The translations under genes were made by a program, and so were the position numbers. Below, in pieces: positions 26,876 to 36,593 of a DNA stretch of 37,656 nucleotides (positions within the stretch are counted from its first letter, which is position 1; each line of letters begins with the position of its first letter). The notes under the pieces were generated by a model. That model had not been told where the DNA came from. It made no database searches and saw only the letters and a list, made by a program, of their open reading frames with translations. Source of the stretch: Streptomyces roseochromogenus subsp. oscitans DS 12.976 (GTDB lineage: Bacteria > Actinomycetota > Actinomycetes > Streptomycetales > Streptomycetaceae); the NCBI RefSeq assembly GCF_000497445.1, contig NZ_CM002285.1:2776539-2814194 (forward strand). Direction: 5' to 3'.

Positions 26876-27470
26876 CGGCGGCCAGTCCGCTGGTGAACGG
26901 GGTGAGGACGTCGTAGCGCAGGCACAGCACCACCATGGTGGCGCCGACGATCGCTGGGACCGCGTACAGATCGCGGTCCCAGCGCAGCAGTGAGGGCACC
27001 TCGTTGGCGAGCACGTCCCGGAGCACACCGCCGCCGACGGCGGTGGCGAGGCCGAGTGTCGCCGACGCGGTCAGGTTGAGGCCGTAGCTGTACGCCTTCG
27101 TCGTACCGCTGACGCAGAACAGGCCGAGGCCGGCCGCGTCGAAGACCAGCACCGCCGACTGGATGCGTTCCACGTGCGGGTGCAGGAAGAAGACGACCAG
27201 CGCGGCCAGCAGCGGGGTCAGGAAGTACCCGAGGTCGGTGAAGGCGGCCGGGGGTACGGCTCCGATGATGAGGTCGCGGAACAGCCCTCCGCCCAGCGCG
27301 GTCACCTCGGCGAGTACGGCGATGCCGAACACGTCGAAGTTCTTCCGGACGGCCAGCAGCGCGCCGGAGATCGCGAACACGAAGATGCCGATGACATCGA
27401 GCGCGTGCTGGACGGAGGGGCTGAAGATCTGCTGGAGCTGCACCCCGACATTGTCACTCGCCGAGTGCAT
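26784..27470 (-). CDS. TRIC-type cation channel (UPF0126/YicG family)
   Basis: A 228-aa protein with seven hydrophobic helices in two related halves. Both halves have the family signature after a kinked helix: GGGLFRDLIIG and GGGVLRDVLANEVP. This fits prokaryotic TRIC channels (monovalent cation conductance). The ATG is 27470 with AAGG just before it; the open frame extends further but no better start is seen. The C-terminus overlaps the esterase gene on the other strand by 92 bases. The M1 peptidase gene ends 19 bases upstream. Confidence 0.9.
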   Translation of the reverse strand: MHSASDNVGVQLQQIFSPSVQHALDVIGIFVFAISGALLAVRKNFDVFGIAVLAEVTALGGGLFRDLIIGAVPPAAFTDLGYFLTPLLAALVVFFLHPHVERIQSAVLVFDAAGLGLFCVSGTTKAYSYGLNLTASATLGLATAVGGGVLRDVLANEVPSLLRWDRDLYAVPAIVGATMVVLCLRYDVLTPFTSGLAAVTAFVLRLLAMRFHWRAPRAWNRRSTVTEE

Positions 27471-27489
27471 GAACCTTACAAAACCAGGC

Positions 27490-28881
27490 TCACAGGGCGG
27501 GTTTCCCCGGCGTGAACAGCCAGGTGTGGAAGAGGTCGTCCAGCCGCTGTCCACTGACGCGCTCGGCGAGGCGGATGAAGTCCGCGGTGTCCGCGTTGCC
27601 GTACCGGTGGAGCGTCGTCCAGGCGGGCAGCAGCTTGAAGAAGGCCTTGTCGCCGATGCGCTCCCGGAGCATCTGAAGCGTCATCGCGCCACGCTGGTAG
27701 ACGGCGGAGGCGAACATCGTGTCGCGCTGCGGGTCGGCGACCTTGAGCTGCCAGAACGCGTCGTCGGCTTGGAGGGCGTTGTAGGCGGCCAGGAACGAGT
27801 CGTGGGCCGAGCGGGTGCCCTGGTGCTCGGCCCACAGCCACTGGGCGTAGGTGGCGAAGCCCTCGTTGAGCCAGATGTCCTTCCACTGCTTGACGCTCAC
27901 CGAGTCGCCGAACCACTGGTGGGCCAGCTCGTGCACGATGGTCGTCTCGCTGCGCACCCCCGAGTAGGCGGGCTTGCTCTGCACCTCCAGCGAGAACCCG
28001 GCCTCGGGCATGTCGTCCACGATGGCGCCGGTCTCCTCGAACGGGTACGGCCCGAAGATCTTCGACCAGTAGTCGGTCGCGGCGGCGGTGACGGCGTACA
28101 CGTCGACTTTGTTGCTGTTCTTCAGGACGGGGTCGATGGCGACGTAGACCGGGATGCCGCCGGGGGTCCGTCCGGTGCGCACGTCGAACTTTCCGATGGT
28201 GGCGGTGGCGAGGTAGGTCGCCATGGGTTTCGACTCGCGCCAGTGGGTGTAGGTCGAGCCGCCCTTGTCGTACGTCGACACGAGCCGGCCGTTGGAGACT
28301 CCGGTCAGGCCCTGGGGTGCCTTGATCCGGATGTCGTAGGTGGCCTTGTCGGAGGGATGGTCGCTGGACGGGAACCAGGTGGAGGCGGCGTTGGGCTCAC
28401 AGGCGACGAAGACGCCGTCGGCGGTCTTCATCCAGCCGTAGTCGGAGCCGAACACGATCGGGCCGCCGAGGGGCTGGGGTATGCCGCCGTAGGTGACGGT
28501 CACCCGGAAGGTGCGGCCCCGGGCGAGGCTGTGGCGCGGGGTGATGACGAGTTCGTCCCCGGTGCGGGTGAACTCGGCGCGTCTGCCGTCGACTTCGACG
28601 CGGCTGACGTCCAGCTGCTGCAGATCAAGGTCGAAGGAGGACAGGTTCTGCGTGGCGCGGGCGGTGAGGGTAGTACGGCCGTCCAGGCGGCCGGTGCCGG
28701 GAGTGTAGGCGACGTTCAGGTCGTAGTGCAGCGCGTCGAAGCCGCCGTTGCCCAGCTGCGGGAAGTAGGGGTCGCCGATGCCGGGGGCGCCCGGCGTGGG
28801 GGCGGGGGCGGCGGCGATGAGGAGGAAGGAGGCCGCGGCGGTGACCAGCGCCCCTGAACGTGCCGAACGGGAGAGTGCCAT
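27490..28881 (-). CDS. Secreted M1-family metallopeptidase
   Basis: A 463-aa zinc peptidase. The N-terminal ALVTAAASFLLIAAAPAP is a Sec signal peptide with likely cleavage after the Ala/Pro region. HELAHQW (H317, E318, H321) and NEGFA (E340) give the HExxH-x18-E zinc site. The usual GxMEN exopeptidase motif is replaced by GFSLEVQSKP (residues 295-304), a variant I associate with actinobacterial M1 proteins. At 463 aa it lacks the large C-terminal helical domain of full aminopeptidases. AAGGGA precedes the ATG. It sits next to an oligopeptide importer, so it may trim extracellular peptides for uptake (inference). Confidence 0.93.
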   Translation of the reverse strand: MALSRSARSGALVTAAASFLLIAAAPAPTPGAPGIGDPYFPQLGNGGFDALHYDLNVAYTPGTGRLDGRTTLTARATQNLSSFDLDLQQLDVSRVEVDGRRAEFTRTGDELVITPRHSLARGRTFRVTVTYGGIPQPLGGPIVFGSDYGWMKTADGVFVACEPNAASTWFPSSDHPSDKATYDIRIKAPQGLTGVSNGRLVSTYDKGGSTYTHWRESKPMATYLATATIGKFDVRTGRTPGGIPVYVAIDPVLKNSNKVDVYAVTAAATDYWSKIFGPYPFEETGAIVDDMPEAGFSLEVQSKPAYSGVRSETTIVHELAHQWFGDSVSVKQWKDIWLNEGFATYAQWLWAEHQGTRSAHDSFLAAYNALQADDAFWQLKVADPQRDTMFASAVYQRGAMTLQMLRERIGDKAFFKLLPAWTTLHRYGNADTADFIRLAERVSGQRLDDLFHTWLFTPGKPAL

Positions 28882-28980
28882 GGTCGTCCCTTTCGAGCGT
28901 GTACCGATCAGTGGTCGGACACGGACGACTCTGCACTCTCCCATTCAGGCATGTACATGACTTTGCCGGACTGTCATGCG

Positions 28981-30276
28981 CTACTTGTCGGTTGACTCCT
29001 GCGAATCGGACTCGGACTCGGACTCGGAAGCCTCCGCGGAGCCCTCGTCGGCACCGGTCTCTTCGGCACCGGTCTCTTCGGCAGCCTCTTCCGTGGTCTC
29101 CTCCGCCAGCTCCGCCGCCACCGCGGCCGACGTCTCCGCCGACTCCGCGAGGACCTCGTCGGCGACCAGCTCCGCCGCCTCCTTCGCGGCGGTCAGCAGA
29201 ACCGTGTCCTGCGGTGCCTGGTCCTCGAAGTTCTCCGGGTGGTGGCAGGCGACCCGCTGACCGGGCTTCAGCTCCAGCAGAGCCGGCTCGGTGGTGCGGC
29301 AGATCTCCGTCGCCTTCCAGCACCGGGTGTGGAAGCGGCAGCCCGAGGGGGGCGAGATCGGCGAGGGCACGTCGCCTTTGAGCAGGATGCGCTCGCTCTT
29401 GGCGTTCTTCCGCTTCGGGTCCGGGATCGGCACCGCCGACATCAGCGCCTTGGTGTACGGGTGCATCGGCGCCTTGTACAGCGAGTCCCGGTCGGCCAGC
29501 TCGACGATCTTGCCGAGGTACATCACCGCGATACGGTCCGACACGTGCCGGACGACCGAGAGGTCGTGCGCGATGATCACATACGTCAGGCCCAGTTCCT
29601 CCTGGAGGTCGTCCATGAGGTTCACGACCTGCGCCTGGATCGACACGTCCAGCGCGGACACCGGCTCGTCCGCGACGACCAGCTTCGGCTTCAGAGCGAG
29701 CGCGCGGGCGATGCCGATGCGCTGGCGCTGGCCGCCGGAGAACTCGTGCGGATAGCGGTTGTAGTGCTCGGGGTTGAGGCCGACGACCGACAGGAGCCGC
29801 TGGACCTCCTTCTTGATGCCGCCCTCGGGCTCGACGCCCTGCAGCCGGAAGGGGGCCCCGACGATCGTGCCGATGGTGTGCCGCGGGTTCAGCGACGAGT
29901 ACGGGTCCTGGAAGATCATCTGCACATCGCGGCGCATCGGGCGCATGCCGCCCACGCCGAGGTGCGTGATGTCCTTGCCCTCGAACTCGATGGTGCCGGC
30001 GGTCGGTTCGAGCAGCCGGGTGATCAGCCGGCCCATCGTCGACTTGCCGCAGCCCGACTCGCCCACGACGCCGAGGGTTTCGCCGGAGCGGACCTCGAAG
30101 TCGAGCCCGTCGACCGCGCGCACGGCGCCTACCTGCCGCTGGAACAGGCCCTTCTTGATGGGGAAGTGCTTCTGCAGCCCGGTCACCTTCAGCAGGGTCT
30201 CGCCGGGCGCGGCGTCCTTGCTGAGGGTGGCCGCACCGGCAGCCTTCGCCTCTTTGTCCTCTGCGTTCTCACTCAC
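28981..30276 (-). CDS. oppF: Oligopeptide ABC transporter ATP-binding protein (OppF type) with acidic tail
   Basis: A 431-aa ATPase. It has Walker [11 protein letters not shown]-loop [17 protein letters not shown], signature [10 protein letters not shown], Walker B LVVADEP, and the Opp/Dpp C-terminal domain with [14 protein letters not shown] cysteines. About 75 extra residues follow the VACHHPE end: an acidic Ala/Glu/Ser tail ([22 protein letters not shown], with SESESESDS), partly from a 15-bp duplication (29051-29080). The GTG start overlaps oppD by four bases. It pairs with OppD to energise peptide import. It is the last gene of the operon. Confidence 0.94.
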   Translation of the reverse strand: MSENAEDKEAKAAGAATLSKDAAPGETLLKVTGLQKHFPIKKGLFQRQVGAVRAVDGLDFEVRSGETLGVVGESGCGKSTMGRLITRLLEPTAGTIEFEGKDITHLGVGGMRPMRRDVQMIFQDPYSSLNPRHTIGTIVGAPFRLQGVEPEGGIKKEVQRLLSVVGLNPEHYNRYPHEFSGGQRQRIGIARALALKPKLVVADEPVSALDVSIQAQVVNLMDDLQEELGLTYVIIAHDLSVVRHVSDRIAVMYLGKIVELADRDSLYKAPMHPYTKALMSAVPIPDPKRKNAKSERILLKGDVPSPISPPSGCRFHTRCWKATEICRTTEPALLELKPGQRVACHHPENFEDQAPQDTVLLTAAKEAAELVADEVLAESAETSAAVAAELAEETTEEAAEETGAEETGADEGSAEASESESESDSQESTDK

Positions 30277-31366
30277 AGCTTCGGCGCAATCTCTTCGGTC
30301 CAGATCCGTTCCCGCTCCTCCTGCGACATATGGCAGGCGGCCCAGTGCCCCGCTCCGACCTCGGACAGATCCGGGCGGACGGTGCGGGTCAGGTTGTCCT
30401 TCGGGAGGTCCGCGTACGGGCAGCGCGGGTTGAAGGCGCAGCCGGACGGGATGTTGATCAGCGAGGGCGGGGAGCCCTTGACCGGGATCAGGCGCTCCTG
30501 CTGGTCGCGGTCCAGGCGCGGCATCGAGCCGAGCAGACCCCAGGTGTAGGGGTGACGGGGCTCGTAGAACACCTTCTCGGCCGGGCCGCGCTCGACGCAG
30601 CGGCCGCCGTACATCACGAGGATGTCGTCGGCCAGTTCGGCTACGACGCCCAGGTCGTGGGTGATGATGATGACCGCGGAGCCGAACTCCTTCTGCAGAT
30701 CGCGGATCAGGTCCAGGATCTGCGCCTGGACCGTCACGTCGAGCGCGGTGGTCGGCTCGTCCGCGATGAGCAGTTCGGGGTTGTTCACGAGCGACATGGC
30801 GATCATGGCGCGCTGGCGCATACCGCCGGAGAACTCGTGCGGGTAGTTGTCCACCCGCTTGTCCGGCTGCGGGATGCCCACGCGGTCGAGCATCTCGATC
30901 GCCCGCTTGCGGGCGGTCTTCTTGTCGACGTCGTGGTGGATCCGGTAGGCCTCCACGATCTGCGCGCCGATCGTGTAGTACGGGTGCAGCGCGGACAGCG
31001 GATCCTGGAAGATCATCGCCATCTCGCGGCCCCGCAGCTTGCGCACGTGGTCGGGGTCGGCGGACAGCAGCTCGGTGCCGTTCAGCCAGATCTCGCCGGA
31101 GATCTGCGCCTTGCGCTTGCCGTACTGGCCGGCGGTGTGCAGGCCCATGATGCCGAGCGAGGTGACGGACTTGCCGGAGCCGGACTCGCCGACGATGCCG
31201 AGCGTCTTGCCCTTCTCCAGCTGGAAGCTCAGGCCGTCGACGGACTTCACCAGACCGTCGTCGGTCGGGAAGTGCACCTTCAGGTCGCGCACTTCGAGAA
31301 AGGAGGTCGGCGCGGGCGAGGCGTCCGTGGGCTCGCCCACGGCAGCTCCGGTCTTGCTGAGTTCGG

Positions 31367-31370
<4 letters not shown>
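30273..31370 (-). CDS. oppD: Oligopeptide ABC transporter ATP-binding protein (OppD type)
   Basis: A 365-aa ATPase. After a Pro/Ala-rich N-terminus (about 28 aa) come [17 protein letters not shown], Walker [29 protein letters not shown], signature [10 protein letters not shown], Walker B LLIADEP and the C-terminal [13 protein letters not shown] motif. The ATG at 31370 overlaps the oppB stop (ATGA), and the stop overlaps oppF (GTGA), indicating coupled translation. Confidence 0.94.
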
Positions 31371-32365
<995 letters not shown>

Positions 32366-32385
32366 AGCTTACGGCCCGCCGCGGA

Positions 32386-32420
32386 CCGCGGGCCCCCGGA
32401 GGTCTTCCGTGGGCCCGCGG
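32386..32420 (-). terminator. Intergenic hairpin between oppA and oppB (attenuator or mRNA stabiliser)
   Basis: CCGCGGGCCC (32386-32395) with GGGCCCGCGG (32411-32420) plus an inner CGGA/TCCG stem, one C-T mismatch and a five-base loop: 14 pairs. It follows the oppA stop by about 54 bases. Such hairpins allow high binding-protein levels relative to permease; this role is inferred. Confidence 0.6.
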
Positions 32421-32474
32421 CTCGCCGCGCCGGCCTTCACCTGCCTTTCGTGCCGTTCGGCGGGTGTGCCGGGA

Positions 32475-34262
32475 CTACTTCGTGGACTTCAGGCCGAGGT
32501 TGACGAAGTCGTAGTAACCGCTGTACGCGTTCGTCGTGTACACGTTGGCCAGACGCGAGGAGCGGATGTTGAGCAGCCGCTCGAAGGTGAAGGGCAGGTA
32601 GTACGCGCCCTCCATCACCTTGTGGTTGATCTCCGTGGAGATCTGGGTCTTCTTCGCCTCGTCCAGCGTGGTGGTGTACTGGTCGAAGAGCCCGTCGATC
32701 GTCTTGTCCTTGATCAGGGCGTAGTTGTTGTTACCGCTCTGCAGGATGTACTTGCTGTCCCACAGCGGGATGCCGTAGCCCTGGACGGTCGGGAAGTCCG
32801 GACCCCAGCCCATGATGATGATGCCGAGCTTCTTCTTCGCGACGTTCGAGGGCGAGCCGATGATGCCCGGGCTCTGCGAGCCGTCGTACTGGTAGATGTC
32901 GGCGTTGATGCCGACCTTCTTCAGCGCGGCCTGCAGGGACTCGGCGGTGGCGACTTCCTGCGCCTTGTTGTTGCGGACGGCGATGGTGGTCGAGAAGCCG
33001 TTCGGCTGACCGCAGGCCTTGAGCTCCTGCTTGGCCAGGTTGACGTTGCCGTTCTTGTTGGCACCCGAGATCTGGTACGGGTCGTACTTCTGGCCCTCGC
33101 CACCGGCGACCGACGGCGGGAGCATGTTGGTGCCGATGTCACCACCGGCGATCGGGCCACCGCGGGCGGTCTGCAGCGACACGTGGTCGGCTGCGTAGAT
33201 CACGGCCTTGCGGCAGTGGAGGTTGTCGAACGGCTTGACGCTCTGCGGGAAGACCGCGTAGCGGATGAAGCCGGAGACCGGGTTGTCCAGGTTGTCCTTG
33301 TGCTGCTTCAGGGCGATCTGGCGGCCCTGCGGGCCCAGGCCGGTCTGGGAGGCGTCGATGTCGTAGTCGCCGTCGATCAGGCGCTGGTCCGAGTCGGCCT
33401 GGTTGGTGGAGATGTCCAGGGTGATCTGGTCCGGGTACGCCTTGCGGACCGGGTCCGAGGACGCCTTCCAGTTGGAGTTGCGGACCAGGACCAGGTTCTT
33501 GCCCGGGCTGTACGACTGGAACTTGTACGGGCCCGAGGAGAACGGGTGCAGGCCGTACTTGGACTTGGTGTCCTTGTCCTGGCGGACCGGGGAGGCCGTG
33601 GTCATCGCCAGCACCTGGAGGAAGTCCGAGTTGGCCGTCGGCAGGTGGAAGACGATCGTCTTCGCGTCCGGCGTGTCGATCGCCTTCAGGCCCAGGTGGT
33701 CCTTCGAGGTGTCCTTGTACGGACCCTTGTAGGTGTTGTTCGGGTCCAGCATCTGCTGCAGGTAGACCGGACCGCCGGACAGGACGTCCTGCGCCCAGGA
33801 GCGCTCGATGCCGTACTTGATGTCCTGGGAGGTGATCGGCTTGCCGTCCTCCCAGGTGATGCCGTCACGCAGGGTGAACGTGTAGGTCTTGCCGTCGGCC
33901 GAGACCTTGCCGCTGTCGGTGGCGAGGTCCGGGGTGAGCTTCGCGCCCTCGGCACCCGGCGCCGTCTTGTAGGTGAGCAGCTGACGGCTGTAGTAGCGGG
34001 AGAAGTCCCACATGAAGCCGTAGTAGCCGCGCGTGGTGTCCCACGAGTCGGCGTCCTGCGTGCTCACGAACTTCAGGGTGCCGCCCTTCTTGGCCTGGTC
34101 GGCCTGGGCCACCTTGTTGTTCGCCGCGTCGAAGCCGGCTGCGCCGTCCTTCGAGCCGCTGCCGTTGCCTCCGCCGCACGCCGCCGTGGTCAGCAGCCCG
34201 GCGACCACTGCGGCAGCGGCAAGGGCCTGCTTGCGCCGCCCTGAGGTGCGTTGGGTAGTCAC
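32475..34262 (-). CDS. oppA: Oligopeptide ABC transporter substrate-binding lipoprotein (OppA type)
   Basis: A 595-aa SBP family 5 protein. The signal ends in LLTTAAC with lipidated Cys 29, then a Gly/Ser linker. The binding domain shows GTLKFVSTQDADSWDTTRG, LATDSGKVSADGKTYTFTLRDGITWEDGKPITSQDIKYGIER (family signature), the QVATAESLQ-like region and WDSKYILQSGNNNYALIKDKTIDGL. It captures oligopeptides outside the cell. The start is GTG 34262, with GGAGGA upstream; the longer frame to 34394 is not supported. It lies between the two permease genes, oppC upstream and oppB downstream. Confidence 0.94.
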   Translation of the reverse strand: MTTQRTSGRRKQALAAAAVVAGLLTTAACGGGNGSGSKDGAAGFDAANNKVAQADQAKKGGTLKFVSTQDADSWDTTRGYYGFMWDFSRYYSRQLLTYKTAPGAEGAKLTPDLATDSGKVSADGKTYTFTLRDGITWEDGKPITSQDIKYGIERSWAQDVLSGGPVYLQQMLDPNNTYKGPYKDTSKDHLGLKAIDTPDAKTIVFHLPTANSDFLQVLAMTTASPVRQDKDTKSKYGLHPFSSGPYKFQSYSPGKNLVLVRNSNWKASSDPVRKAYPDQITLDISTNQADSDQRLIDGDYDIDASQTGLGPQGRQIALKQHKDNLDNPVSGFIRYAVFPQSVKPFDNLHCRKAVIYAADHVSLQTARGGPIAGGDIGTNMLPPSVAGGEGQKYDPYQISGANKNGNVNLAKQELKACGQPNGFSTTIAVRNNKAQEVATAESLQAALKKVGINADIYQYDGSQSPGIIGSPSNVAKKKLGIIIMGWGPDFPTVQGYGIPLWDSKYILQSGNNNYALIKDKTIDGLFDQYTTTLDEAKKTQISTEINHKVMEGAYYLPFTFERLLNIRSSRLANVYTTNAYSGYYDFVNLGLKSTK

Positions 34263-34293
34263 GATCTCGGATCCTCCGGAATTGATGAGAGAC

Positions 34294-34313
34294 CCCGTGG
34301 AAGAGCTCACGGG
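34294..34313 (-). other. Hairpin between oppC and oppA
   Basis: CCCGTG (34294-34299) and CACGGG (34308-34313) around an 8-base loop in the 70-bp gap. Possible processing or partial-termination signal. Confidence 0.4.
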
Positions 34314-34332
34314 ACGCTTGGGGTACGGCACT

Positions 34333-35340
34333 TCAGCGGGAGCCCTTCGGGTCGAGCGCGTCCCGCACGCCGTCGCCGAAGAGGTTGAAGGCAAGAACCG
34401 TGATGAAGATCGCCACGCCCGGGATCACCATGTACATGGGGTCCGAGTCGTAGTAGTCGATCGCACTCGAGAGCATCTGCCCCCAGGAGGACGTGGGCGG
34501 CTTGACGCCCACGCCCAGGAAGCTGAGCGCCGCCTCGGTGAGGATGTTCGTGGGGATCATCATCGTCGTGTAGACGATGATGGGCGCGACGAGGTTGGGC
34601 AGCAGTTCCTTGAAGAGGATGTAGAACTGCCCGGCGCCGAGCGAGCGGGCCGCCTCGACGTACTCGCGCTCGCGCAGCGAGAGGGTCTGGCCGCGCACGA
34701 CACGGCCGATGTACGGCCAGCCGAAGAAGCCGATGACCAGGATCATCACGAACACACGCACGCCCGTGCCGGTGAGCCCCAGCATCTGGTTGGGCATGAC
34801 GGAGACCAGCGCGATGATGAACAGCAGCTGCGGGAAGGCGAGCAGGCCGTCCATGACGCGGCTGATGAGCGAGTCCACCCAGCCGCCGAAGAAGCCCGCC
34901 AGGATGCCGAGGATGGTGCCCAGGACGACGGCGACCACGGCGGACAGGAAGCCGACGAGCAGCGAGATCCGGGCGCCGTACAGGATGCGGGCGAAGATGT
35001 CGCGGCCGTTGACCGGCTCCACACCGAGCAGGTGGTCGCCGCTGATGCCGCCCATCGAGCCCTTGGGGGTGCTGAACAGCGGGTCGATCAGGTCCTGGTG
35101 GTAGACATCCGGGTCCTGGCCGACGAGGTTCGTGATCAGCGGTGCGAGCAGCGCGATCACGATGAGGAGAAGCACGACGATGCCGCCCGTCAGGGCGAGT
35201 TTGTCCCGCTTGAGGCGCTCCCAGGCGATCCGGCCCAGGGACCGGCCCTGGACGGCCTTCACGCCGGTGGCCGCGACCGCCGCTTCCTCTGCCGCACCCG
35301 GGGCGACTTCAGCGGCCGGCTCGTGCAATGGTGCCGTCAT
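34333..35340 (-). CDS. oppC: Oligopeptide ABC transporter permease (OppC type)
   Basis: A 335-aa permease. The N-terminus is Ala/Glu/Pro-rich and cytoplasmic, then RLKRDKLALTGGIVVLLLIVIALLAPLI (first helix). The typical GDHLLGVEPVNGRDIFARILYGARISLLVG motif and the EAA loop REREYVEAARSLGAGQFYILFKELLPN follow. The ATG is 35340 with GAGAGGGG upstream. It is first in the opp operon (C-A-B-D-F order), after a structured 259-bp leader region. Confidence 0.94.
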   Translation of the reverse strand: MTAPLHEPAAEVAPGAAEEAAVAATGVKAVQGRSLGRIAWERLKRDKLALTGGIVVLLLIVIALLAPLITNLVGQDPDVYHQDLIDPLFSTPKGSMGGISGDHLLGVEPVNGRDIFARILYGARISLLVGFLSAVVAVVLGTILGILAGFFGGWVDSLISRVMDGLLAFPQLLFIIALVSVMPNQMLGLTGTGVRVFVMILVIGFFGWPYIGRVVRGQTLSLREREYVEAARSLGAGQFYILFKELLPNLVAPIIVYTTMMIPTNILTEAALSFLGVGVKPPTSSWGQMLSSAIDYYDSDPMYMVIPGVAIFITVLAFNLFGDGVRDALDPKGSR

Positions 35341-35599
35341 CAGGCTGGGACCCCTCTCAACCGGCGGTAGCCGGCCCGCACTTGCCGCTGGTAGCGGCAT
35401 CAATCAGTCCGTCGTACACAGGGGCGAACCCCTTGAAGGGGGAGTCTTCAACGCTGGCGCGATCAGCCGCCAGCCTTGACAACGAATGGATGCGCAACCG
35501 TGATGCAAGCAGGCGTTTCCTGTTATGCGGACAGGAAGTCACGGCGAACGGACGGCACAGGCCGCCGTAGAGAAGGGGCATTTAGCCCATATGTGCAGG
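35341..35599 (-). promoter_or_regulatory. Upstream region of the opp operon with several dyads
   Basis: No convincing gene. It contains hairpins CCGGC-GGTA-GCCGG (35361-35374) and GCCGCT-GGT-AGCGGC (35384-35398), and two mutually exclusive stems sharing one CCCC (GGGG-CGAA-CCCC 35421-35432, CCCCTTGAAGGGG 35429-35441). A TTCCTGT/ACAGGAA dyad (35517-35523 with 35531-35537) lies further upstream and may end the SseB transcript or bind a regulator. A clear -35/-10 was not found. A 74-codon frame (35357-35581) ends 16 bases before oppC, but its 5' half does not look coding. Confidence 0.45.
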
Positions 35600-36418
35600 T
35601 CAGTAGCCGCCATGCACCGGCGGATAGCCGTATCCGGCGGCCGGGGCCTGCTGCTGGGGGGAGGCCTGGAGCTGGGGCTGGGGCGGGGCCGCGTGGGCCT
35701 CGCGGTCGTAGAACGGGCGGGCGTTGGCCCGCATCCAGATCACCACCGGGTCGTAGTCATCGGTCATCGCGACCGTCGACACCGGCAGGCCCTCCGGGAC
35801 CGCGCCCACGGACTGCTGCATCATCGCGCGCACCGAGTCGACCGCGGCCGGCGAGGTGTCGTACACATCCAGGCCGAGGGCGAGGTACGGCGCGCCGAGC
35901 GCCGGCTGCACCCAGGCGCGGCGCAGGGAGCGCAGGGCCGGGGTGCGGTGGGCGTTCTGCGCGAGCAGGGCGTAGAACTGGGGGATCTCGATGCCGGGCT
36001 CGGTGAGCCGGAGGGGGCCGGCGGGCTGGCGGTCCAGGCCGGTGGCGATGCGGCGCAGGTCCAGCCAGGGGATGCCGACGCCGCCGCCCGAGGCGTGCGG
36101 GTCGAGCCAGAGGCCGTAGTGGTCCGGGTAGAGGGTGCGGGCCACGTCCAGGGCGTCGACGACCTCGTACGACCGGTTCCACCCGCTGGCTGAGAGTTCC
36201 TGGGCGGAGGTGACGCAGGGGGCGTAGTGAAAGCCGTCGACTTCCATGTTCCCGTACTGGGCGTCCGGGGAGCCGGCCTGGCCGTGCCACAGGAGCATCC
36301 AGATCTGGCCGGCGGACGGGGTGGCGAGGGCGCGCAGCAGGGCCTCGTAGGCGTCGTAGCGGCTGGGGGTGACCTGGCGCAGCATGTGCGTCACGCTGCC
36401 GCTGTGACTCGCGCTCAC
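35600..36418 (-). CDS. SseB-family protein (enhanced serine sensitivity type), paralog 1
   Basis: A 272-aa protein. The N-terminal part reads SVTHMLRQVTPSRYDAYEALLRALATPSAGQIWMLLWHGQAGSPDAQYG, with GNMEVDG and LDVARTLYPDHYGLWLDPHASGG, matching SseB N-terminal domains. The C-terminal SseB domain ends DYDPVVIWMRANARPFYDREA, then a Pro/Gln-rich low-complexity tail (PPQPQLQASPQQQ...YGYPPVHGGY). The start is GTG 36418 with GAAGGG upstream. The function is not known beyond a link to serine sensitivity in E. coli (family name only). It lies downstream of paralog 2. Confidence 0.8.
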   Translation of the reverse strand: MSASHSGSVTHMLRQVTPSRYDAYEALLRALATPSAGQIWMLLWHGQAGSPDAQYGNMEVDGFHYAPCVTSAQELSASGWNRSYEVVDALDVARTLYPDHYGLWLDPHASGGGVGIPWLDLRRIATGLDRQPAGPLRLTEPGIEIPQFYALLAQNAHRTPALRSLRRAWVQPALGAPYLALGLDVYDTSPAAVDSVRAMMQQSVGAVPEGLPVSTVAMTDDYDPVVIWMRANARPFYDREAHAAPPQPQLQASPQQQAPAAGYGYPPVHGGY

Positions 36419-36489
36419 CTCGTGCCCTTCTTTTCAGTGCCCTGCGTTGGGAGACAGCTTATGCGCCTAGTAGCCCGGGGCCTCGTGTG

Positions 36490-36569
36490 CGTGCGCGGGT
36501 GCGGGGGTCGTGGGGGGTACTCGCGCCCCTGCGGCGGAGCCGCATATCGGACACAGCCCCGCGCCCCCA
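36490..36569 (-). repeat. Interspersed 3'-flanking element, copy 2
   Basis: On the minus strand reads GGGGCGCGGGGCTGTGTCCGATATGCG, then GGCTCCGCCGC, then GCGCGAGTACCCCCCACGACC. It matches the element after tetR (9589-9665) and is likewise downstream of a stop codon in the sense direction. Confidence 0.6.
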
Positions 36570-36593
36570 GGTCGGCTGCCCCTGCGTCGGCTT

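Noticed and set aside
27163..28857. 564-aa plus-strand frame opposite the M1 peptidase
   Set aside because: Shadow frame; Gly/Val/Arg-rich and no start signals.
32409..34244. 611-aa plus-strand frame opposite oppA
   Set aside because: Shadow frame; oppA on the other strand is unmistakable.
35357..35581. 74-codon frame before oppC as a full gene
   Set aside because: The 5' half lacks coding character and there is no ribosome site; kept only as a possible remnant.
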